Shown in pieces: positions 56,514-64,000 of a stretch of 64,000 nt of DNA. Below the pieces are notes generated by a model. It was given only the letters and a program-made list of their open reading frames with translations. It searched no databases and had not been told where the DNA came from. Source of the stretch: Amphiura filiformis (lineage: Eukaryota > Echinodermata > Ophiuroidea > Amphilepidida > Amphiuridae); contig NC_092628.1 in assembly GCF_039555335.1 (NCBI RefSeq), forward strand, positions 98,088,536 through 98,152,535. The letters run 5' to 3'. The first letter of the stretch is position 1, and each line of letters begins with the position of its first letter. A program made the translations under genes and the position numbers.

Positions 56514-57621
56514 CAGGGTGTAACAATAAAATTTGTACCATTTTGATAATAGAATGGCACAAGTATGCCGCTTATTTTTTGGTTTGATATTTATATGTCT
56601 ATCAAGATAATTTCTTTAGACACCAGATAAGCTTTGTTCCAATAAAATCGATGGTATATAAGTGAAGATATAGCCAAATTATGTAACCTAGTCTTAAACC
56701 GCTTGGGCCACTTTTGCCTAAGTGTTACAAAAGTGACTGAATAGAGTCGAACCCTGGACCAGTTGGACGGTGCTCTTATAGATAGGTAGTTTTAAACAAT
56801 GGGGTATTCGAAGTGGTAGAAATAATAGAATATCTCCTTGAGTTTTTGAAAGTCACAACTTAACTTAGCACTGACATAACAACTTCATTTACTAGAAATC
56901 GTGGCTGCAGCTCAACAACTTCAAGCCCAATTCACGTTGGAAGAGCGCATTTTTATGGTTGTGCCATTCGGTAGCACACGGAGTCAAGCAGAAAACATAC
57001 GATTGTTGATAGCTCATTTTCCAAACTCACGTCTTCTATCAAGACATACAATATTTTAGAACTATGAGAAGTAAATTATGTAGAATTTGTTAACAGAAAT
57101 GCTGGCAATAGTGGTCGCTACAGAATAGCTAGAAGCCCAACTGAACTTAATTTCACAATTTTATTGTTTTGTACTTATGGATGCAAAAACTGTTCTCAGT
57201 TTTACCAATGATATCTCAGGGATATGAGAAATTACTTTAAAAGATTATTTGAATGAAATTTCATGACTTCCTTTATTTTAAAGAAATATCATATCATTAT
57301 TAAGTTCATGGTAATTATATGCAGAAACACCACTTATAATTATTTTGTGTCAGTTCTTTGATGTTTAATGCACGATAAGCATATCTACGCGGTTCAAACT
57401 TGATATGCGCAAACATGGCAAAAGTGGCCCAACACGTTTTCTGGACGATTTAATTAATCGGACATAACTTTTGAACCCAAGCTAGTAAAGAAACCAACTA
57501 AACGTCTTCTTTTAGCCAAGATATTACTGATTGTACTGCATATAACATTTGTGCCATACCTCTTTTAGTTTTTCCCTGAGAAGTCAAAATGCAATTGTAT
57601 CAATTTTATTGTTACACCCTG
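56514..57621 (+). mobile_element. Degenerate mariner-like transposon, 1.1 kb
   Basis: Starts CAGGGTGTAACAATAAAATT and ends AATTTTATTGTTACACCCTG, with TA on both sides (56512-56513, 57622-57623), as in Tc1/mariner. The interior holds the remains of a transposase N-terminus (56901-57056). No DDE/D catalytic part is visible, so it is inactive. Confidence 0.82.
56901..57056 (+). pseudogene. Remnant of mariner-type transposase DNA-binding domain
   Basis: The frame reads AAAQQLQAQFTLEERIFMVV PFGSTRSQAE... to SRLLSRHTIF then a stop. QFTLEERIFMV followed by a helix and HFPNSRLLSRHTIF resembles the helix-turn-helix domain at the start of mariner-like transposases (TLEQR...RFP...STI pattern). The upstream ATG and the rest of the protein are lost. 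Confidence 0.65.
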
Positions 57622-57623
57622 TA

Positions 57624-59480
57624 TAAGGATTTGCCAATAAAAACTTTCCCAACCTAATTTCACATGACAAGCTTTAGAACTAGGGGAAAACAAGAAATAA
57701 ACAATCACACATAAGTTGGGCTCTTGTTACTTTTTCGTTTGGAACACAATGTATAGCGCGGTAAAATGCACGTCATTGACTCATTTTCTGTCTCTGTTTC
57801 TGTCTCTCAGCTCGTTATTCAGTTGCGTAGTCTGTCACTAGGTATCTAGCAATGGTTCGTTAACCTCTCAGGATTCCCGCCGTTGCTTCACTGACGGTAT
57901 TCACTGATAGAAATTGAATTGAATATTATTAGTTAAGCACTATTTTTGCACCTGAGAGTCTAACCAATTAACTCGCAATATTTGTGCGCTTAGACGTGCT
58001 TAGACTTTCTCGCCTTCTATCTCACACTCAATTACACGTCCATCTTTATATTTATCTCATCTATCTCTATCTCTATTATCTTATCTCTATCTTTATATTT
58101 ATGGCTGTCTCTATCTATCATAAGCGTAGATCCCGGAGGACCCAATATTTTGCTAGGGGGATGGTCCATACAATCATCACCCCATCGGACGCCTGTATAT
58201 TAGTTTCTGACCAAACTAACCTCATTTTGGCCATTTTAGCCCCATTTGTGCCAATTTTTGTGCGCTTCGCTCGAATTTATTCCACTTTTGCACCATATTT
58301 CCTCACTTTTCGCGAGTATTTATACCATAAACCTATTGTATGTTTAAAAAACACACAACTAGTCTAAGCTATTTGAATGGACAGTTGTTCTCTGTCCGCG
58401 ACCATTACCAAATGATGCCAATAATGTAGGCCTACGCAGTAACCATGTTCGCAGTAACCACGTGCGCAGCAACAACGTGCGTATCGACGCTGTTGAACCT
58501 GCGGTTAAACAAATATGAAGGCTTTCGGGTATTACCAAAACAGTATAAACTGAAGTATTGAAATATTTTACAAGTTGCTATGTGTAGTAACATGGTTCCG
58601 GGCATGTTTTCCTCCTATTGCACTTTCTTGCAGTGAAATCAATTTGTAAACACATTCAGAAAGTAGGTATGAATCACGGGCGACAGCGTCAATAAAGAGG
58701 TTATTTCGCACCTCTAGAAAAATTATCGAAGTTCGCTTGAATATCATCGCAATATGTATCATGGATAGAGCTATACAGATGTATTCTACTGAAACTCAAG
58801 TGTGGAAAATATCCATTTACCATCATTACCTTCGAACTTTTTTTCTACATGTTCTACAAATAAATAGAGGGTAGTGAAGTAAATCTTGATGTAGCTTATT
58901 CATTCAGCTGGTAAAACAAAAGTACTGTGAACTTGCGTTTCGTTTAGTTTTTAAAAATTTATTTATTGTATTACCATAATATAAATCGAATATGGACATA
59001 TGGGCATGGTATCTAAAGAAGTCTTTTTGCCGAAAACAATTGTAATTTTGTTTAATTTGGAGTGACAAAATAACATAATGCGAAATAGTATATAGTCTGT
59101 ATACCTTCCTCGAGTCCTTCCTAAATGTAATGACGAAGGGTATATAAAGGTACAGATTTTTAGAAAGGGAATGCCATGCAAGGAATCCAACTATCATAAC
59201 AGATTCATGCAAAAATCAAGTAGAAATTTCTGTATTGACGAGGTTCGAACATGCCTTCGTTGCATTACCAAATCGCAAATATCTAGCATAGTTCTTTTTT
59301 CAAGACTTTGTAAGTACCTCAAAATCGGTCAACACGGACTGCTCGATATTACCCCCCGAAAAAAAAAGCGTGGACCAAAATGTACAAGTATGAAGAGTTC
59401 ATATCAGGTAACAAAATTGAGCATGCTAAAATATTAATCTGAAGACTTCCCTCTTTCATGTGCACCATAAATTTAGCACA
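57624..59480. other. Gene-free stretch
   Basis: It has a CTATCTCTATCT-type low-complexity run at about 58045-58115 and a piece at 58126-58380 shared with 63023-63270. No gene recognised. Confidence 0.35.
58126..58380 (+). repeat. Dispersed repeat shared with 63023-63270
   Basis: Shared blocks are GCGTAGATCCCGG, CCAATATTTTG, ATGGTCCATACAATCAT, GACGCCTGTA and TTTCTGACCAAA.TAACCTCAT. The other copy lies inside the hAT-type element, so this may be the inner part of a related, decayed element. Confidence 0.75.
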
Positions 59481-60065
59481 TGTGACCGTACAGCACGAAT
59501 GAGCCGTAAATTCCCTGAATTGTAATATGAGTTACAGTGTAAAATGTGTATGAAGGTCGTATTCATCGGTAACTTAAGCTGGCGCGACATCTCATTTTGA
59601 TAGTCAAACACCAATCAATAATCCTATTGTTGAAGTGGATAATAAGCTTCTACCTTGGATGGCTATAGAATTTGATAGCGCTGGTCTTTGTTTGTTTTGG
59701 CTAAATCCTGTTCAAGTGGTGGGTTACCAGGCATTGTATTTTGTATAGGTATGTATAACCAACAATTAACAATGAGGGAACTTTCTTAAACCTCGTTGAC
59801 TTGGGGATGATTTGAAATGACCGCTAATTATGACTGTTTGATTATTTTTGGCAGCAATGTGGGAAAAGAGACACATGTAGAAACGAAAGAAGCTACCATT
59901 TGGTTGAAGGAGCAAAGTTTACCAAACTATAACCCCGCTTCTGGATATCGTTTGAAGTCAAATGATATACCATTTTAAAGCTTATGATGTATATTTTCTA
60001 AACACGAAATAAAACAGAATTGACCGGGGGAGGAATTTACGGCTCATTCGCCGTGTACGGTCACA
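59481..60065. mobile_element. TGTGACC-type MITE, 585 bp
   Basis: Left TGTGACCGTACAGCACGAAT then GAGCCGTAAATTCC; right is the near-complement, GGAATTTACGGCTCATTCGC to GTACGGTCACA. TA follows on the right (60066-60067), CA precedes on the left. Non-coding. Confidence 0.8.
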
Positions 60066-60067
60066 TA

Positions 60068-61921
60068 TGATAATTTTTTCTGGGCAAAAACTTATTGTTA
60101 ACATGGCGATACCTCTTGGCTTAAAGGTGGGTAAAATTGACCCATCCCTTAATCAATAAAGCGCATACAGATTTGAAGGGTAGCTAATAACTCAAAAACA
60201 ACTTTGGCAACATTGTCTTCATTTTGCATTGATCGGATGATTCGGGCCGGGCACATCAACTCCGAGGATGACTCGCTGTGTCTCCATAATTTTTGTTCTT
60301 TTTTTTCGGTCATCATAAGTGAGTGTTTTAGTTTTTACCGTCAGTTCTTTTTCGTACAGAAACATGCTCGAGACCGGTATAAGATGTATTCGAAAAATGT
60401 CTGAAGTGGATTTTCTATTTCGAATGACAGTGGACTGACTTTGATATTGTTTCCCGTTGGAAATGGTCCATTCTCTGTTTCCTTGATGCTCAGCTGGAAC
60501 AGATATTATTATGTTGGTCTACGTTTTCAGAGTCAAAATTAAATAATTGTCCGATTTCCCGTTGAAGTAAGATACTCATGGAGTTGATGTTCATGGGGTT
60601 GATGTGCTCCGAATCACCCGATCAATACAAGGCCGAGTAGCGAGATGCTATGCATTATGGGAACACATAATCTCGTCCTCTGGTTCAGTCCAGCACTCAC
60701 GAGCTTCAATTTCTTTAAGCGTAGACAAGTTCAGGAAGACCCAGATTATTTTCAATACGCGGGTTAATTCCCAACCGGCGCCGGACGCGAACATGCCGCG
60801 TGTTACAGTTATAAATTGAACACACGCGAACAATAATGATTTTAATAGTATATTCATGCGGAGTGATTTCTTCGATTTGACCTTGTCTGTATATTTATCA
60901 AAGAATTGGTTATAGTAATTTAGGAAAACCTACCGGAAAATACTCTACTAGTCTTCGGTTATTATAGTAATCACGCATTGGTTCGATTAACAAGGGCTAA
61001 ATATAGAAAAGACAGTTCACTTAAATTTTTCCTGCAATCGCTTTGATAAGGAAACGAGGTATGACAATGAGCGTGATGAGATGTGATTATCTTTACTAAG
61101 AAGAACTCACATAAAACAATTGCTACTTCATTTGTCAATAATCGGCATTCTTGGATGACATCAAATTTGGCGTCACACGTTCACCATGTCACTGCGTCCA
61201 TTTACGAAAATCAAATTTAATTGTAACAAAAAATAATCGAGAACGTCTAATGTACACCGGAACAGAATCTGAACAATCAAGATGAATGATTGTATTTAAG
61301 GTTAGCAACTATTTTAAACTGTTGCGATTTGTTACTTCACAGCATCTTGCGAATGGTATTTGCATTGATCATTATTTTCATACCGAGTGTGTAGAATATT
61401 TCGAATATCACAGAAATACATTTGAATGAACACAGCTGCTAAACATCGTGACGATTGTCCGCGTACACGGTGTGATGACCGCTCGCATCAATCCAATCCG
61501 CCAACCTTACTGGTGATTGGTTAGTATTTTCATTGTCTTACGCTAGAGTAAGACTATAAAATCAGCTTTGTCCGTCCTTTCGTCCGTGTGAAATATCACA
61601 TTCTCAATCTTGTGTTTGTAGTCACACAGGAATAAATGTAATAAAGTTGGTGTCATTGTATGATATAAAAATTATATCGGATTATGTTTTACTTTTTGAT
61701 GTTATAATCGTTTGTGTTGATTGGTTTTAATGTTTAAAGTTGTTTCTAGTTGAAAAACACAACACAACAAATTATACCATTGATAGAAGAGCTAGCTATA
61801 GCCAACAGTATTGTTTCAAGTTTATTTAAAAAAGTACTGTATATCGAGAAGGTTTTATCTGCAATAGCTACCCTATACATGTTGCATGTGGTATCTATAT
61901 AATAGTACTGCAGGTTAGTAT
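60068..61921. other. Mostly gene-free stretch
   Basis: Apart from the weak candidate at 60648-60857 nothing was recognised. No repeats with clear ends. Confidence 0.35.
60648..60857 (-). CDS. Weak candidate: small secreted protein or first exon
   Basis: The 69-codon minus-strand frame has a true ATG at 60857 and a plausible signal peptide (MNILLKSLLFACVQFITVTR G). A perfect donor, GTGAGT, occurs inside the frame after AAAGAAATTGAAGCTC (about 60692), so it could be the first exon of a spliced gene. Local CpG content is higher than around it. No family was recognised and no second exon was found, so chance is a serious alternative. Confidence 0.2.
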   Translation of the reverse strand: MNILLKSLLFACVQFITVTRGMFASGAGWELTRVLKIIWVFLNLSTLKEIEARECWTEPEDEIMCSHNA

Positions 61922-62533
61922 TTATTAGGAGAAAACGTTAGCTAACGTTAGCCCATAATTCCAAGGTCAAAGTTTTTACACGGGTCAAAATTCAAAGTTG
62001 TTCAAATTTTGTTGAAACCATATTATGAGCAAAAAAAGTCGAAGGTCGACATTTGGGTTCCACAAGGGTCAAAACAGATATTTTGATGAAAATGGTCAAT
62101 TTGTTATAACAATTTCAATAAGGAATAGTTTTCAACACCTGGGATGTTTTGTTACCTAGGTAATATATTGAAACGAGTAAATACACTATCAGTCCTCCTG
62201 TTGGTTGTGACCTAATTTGCTGTGGGTAACCAAGTGCCCTAGATAGTGTAGACTATTCTTTTTCTGGATTGCTATTACAAGACGAGAAATTTGAGAACAA
62301 TTTCATCAAATTCAGAGGTAATTTTTTGATCCCAGTTTACTGTTGACCTTCGACTTTTTTGCTCATAACTCCGGAACGATAGTCACAGAAAGGTCAAACT
62401 ATATATTTTCTGAATCTTTATGTCCTTGGAATTGGTTTTAACAACTTTGAATTTAGACCCCTGTATAAATTTTGACCTTGGAATTATGGGATTGCACAAA
62501 GGGCTAACGTTGGCTAACGAATTTTTCCTAATA
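61922..62533. mobile_element. Foldback TIR element, about 0.61 kb
   Basis: Ends TATTAGGAGAAAACGTTAGC and the near-complement of TATTAGGAAAAATTCGTTAG continue inward with AACGTTAGCCC, CATAATTCCAAGGTCAAA, and ATGAGCAAAAAAGTCGAAGGTC. The left arm has GTTAGCTAACGTTAGC doubled. Non-coding. Confidence 0.8.
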
Positions 62534-62636
62534 AGTGGCCCACAATTAGAGTATATATACCAATTATGTTGCTTGTATCATCTTGCGTTCTCGTTGTATT
62601 TTGAAATACGCGTCAAGCGATCGCGGTCGGAACGAG

Positions 62637-63585
62637 CAGCGGCGGCGCCACAGGGGGGGGCAGGGGGCAATTGCCCCCCCCTATGATTTCCAAAAAAGAG
62701 GTAAAAGGAAGGAAAGGAGAAAAGAAGAAGGAGAGAAAAAGGAGGGAGAGAAAAGAGGAATGGGCAAATTTTGACATTTTCTGACTGAAAAAGCATAAAA
62801 AAACTCTATTTTTTTGCTCGCTACGCTCGCAAAGTGGACCTTTTTGGCTGTTAGTGATGGAGGGAGGGGCGACTACCTCCCACCTACGCACCTGATTAGA
62901 ATATTTCCAACTTCCAGACACCCCCATTCATATCATTTTATCGTGCCCATTATATAGAAATACCGGCATATCATATACCGTACAATGCAACTTAACATGG
63001 GCCTATACGGTACCGCGTTGCGACCATAGGCGTAGATCCCGGGGTGTGGGTTTTGGTGGCCCCCAATATTTTGATAGGGTAGATGGTCCATACAATCATT
63101 CCCCAATGTTGACGCCTGTAGGCCTATGTGGGTTTCTGACCAAAGTAACCTCATATTTGGTATATTTAACCTTTTCACCATCACCAGTTTAGCTTCATTA
63201 TTTAATATTTTCCCGCAATTCGTGCACATTTGTACCATGAAGTTATTCTGTTGCCAAAAGGTGCTGGATTTACTACGTAATTGAGTACCGGGTACGGTAT
63301 GTCCATGCCTGAAACCAGCGGGCCGAAAGTCGGGCCTGTGAATGAAATCCATAAAAATATGCGGTTGGAAAATAAATAAATAACCAAAAAAAAGGGTGAA
63401 AATGGTGCATTAAATGGCTTCATTTGTGCTTTCATTTTGAAAATTTTCCAAATTCGGGGGCACATTCCCCCTCAGACATTCTTGCGCGTCGCGCAAGCAG
63501 TGACGGGCGGCGCTATCGCACCGCACTTCTAATTTCTAAATTTTATTGCCCCCCCCCCTATCAAAATACCCTGGCGCCGCCCCTG
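62637..63585. mobile_element. hAT-type non-autonomous element, 949 bp, perfect 8-bp duplication
   Basis: Starts CAGCGGCGGCGCCACAGGGG and ends CCCTGGCGCCGCCCCTG, near-complementary and hAT-like. GGAACGAG stands on both sides (62629-62636 and 63586-63593), an exact 8-bp target duplication. The interior has C runs, a GAAGGAGAGAAAAAGGAGGG purine tract and the repeat at 63023-63270. No transposase. Confidence 0.88.
63023..63270 (+). repeat. Inner repeat of the hAT-type element, shared with 58126-58380
   Basis: See the matching copy for the shared blocks. Positions agree collinearly with small gaps. Confidence 0.75.
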
Positions 63586-63593
63586 GGAACGAG

Positions 63594-64000
63594 TGTACAG
63601 TTGTTGCAGCGTTGGCAGCTGTGTTCATTAAAATGAAATTTTTATTATATATAGATGACTAAATGAAATACATGTATCATACCATAGAGCCATTTAACGT
63701 CTTTGTCGCCTTAAGTATAATCCCAATTCACTTACAAGATCGAGTTTAATGAAGTCATATGAAATCACAGGAGTCTCGGTGCCACAGGGAATCAAGAAAT
63801 AGTGATAACAAGGCGAGAAAATGGTAGCTACGCATGACACAGCTAAAATTGAAGCGAGACCAGAATTGAGAAAAATCTTATATGATAGGAGAAGGCATGG
63901 TCCTCTGTAATAATGAATGTTAAGTTTTCCTTGAACATGTTGCGAAAAGTGAGTGGAGCTCATTTTAAATTTTCCTTTCCTTCAGGTTTGAAATATTATG
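63594..64000. other. Gene-free stretch to the right edge
   Basis: Nothing was recognised apart from short chance frames. Confidence 0.3.

Noticed and set aside
57984-58367. 127-codon frame over CTATCT repeats
   Set aside because: Low-complexity run joined to a dispersed repeat; not a gene.

Overview
This is eukaryotic, animal-type DNA. It is AT-rich, genes are split by long GT-AG introns, most of the sequence is non-coding, and it is dense with transposon remains. The mix (CR1/L2-type LINE ends, an R2-like LINE with a restriction-type endonuclease, a tRNA-derived SINE, PIF/Harbinger, hAT, Tc1/mariner and piggyBac-type short elements, plus a cytosolic TIR adaptor) suggests a marine invertebrate deuterostome such as an echinoderm or hemichordate. 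The species cannot be fixed from sequence alone.

Two protein-coding genes can be rebuilt with consistent reading phase. (1) Positions 20743-32190, plus strand: a complete seven-exon M20-family peptidase/amidohydrolase related to PM20D2, 403 residues. Its third exon exists in two complete versions (25093-25241 and 28011-28159). Both are 149 nt with identical phases, and both carry the catalytic GTPAEE segment. Using both or neither gives an immediate stop, so they look like mutually exclusive exons. A near-identical first exon lies at 1074-1214 on the minus strand, suggesting a head-to-head paralogue that continues off the left edge. (2) Positions 40402-43148, minus strand: a four-exon TIR-domain protein of 389 residues with no death domain, SAM domain or membrane segment, resembling a TIRAP/Mal-type adaptor. 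The two complete genes converge on a gene-poor 8 kb interval.

Layout. 1-1214: partial paralogue exon and a repeat. 1885-6775: foldback element and three LINE 3' parts, one split by a Harbinger-type element. 6995-20742: a pile of TIR elements, including a 2.5 kb element with seven copies of a 15-mer and a TTAA-flanked element carrying a tRNA-like sequence. 20743-32190: PM20D2-like gene, with nested elements in its introns. 32481-40315: second tRNA-bearing TTAA element, then mostly unannotated AT-rich DNA. 40402-43148: TIR gene with hairpin elements in two introns. 44134-48900: array of about 0.7 kb tandem units split by an R2-like LINE. 49141-64000: mostly gene-free, with many short TIR elements, an inactive mariner and a hAT-type element with a perfect 8-bp target duplication.

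All splice structures come from reading phase, splice consensus and protein family resemblance. No transcript evidence or database search was available.
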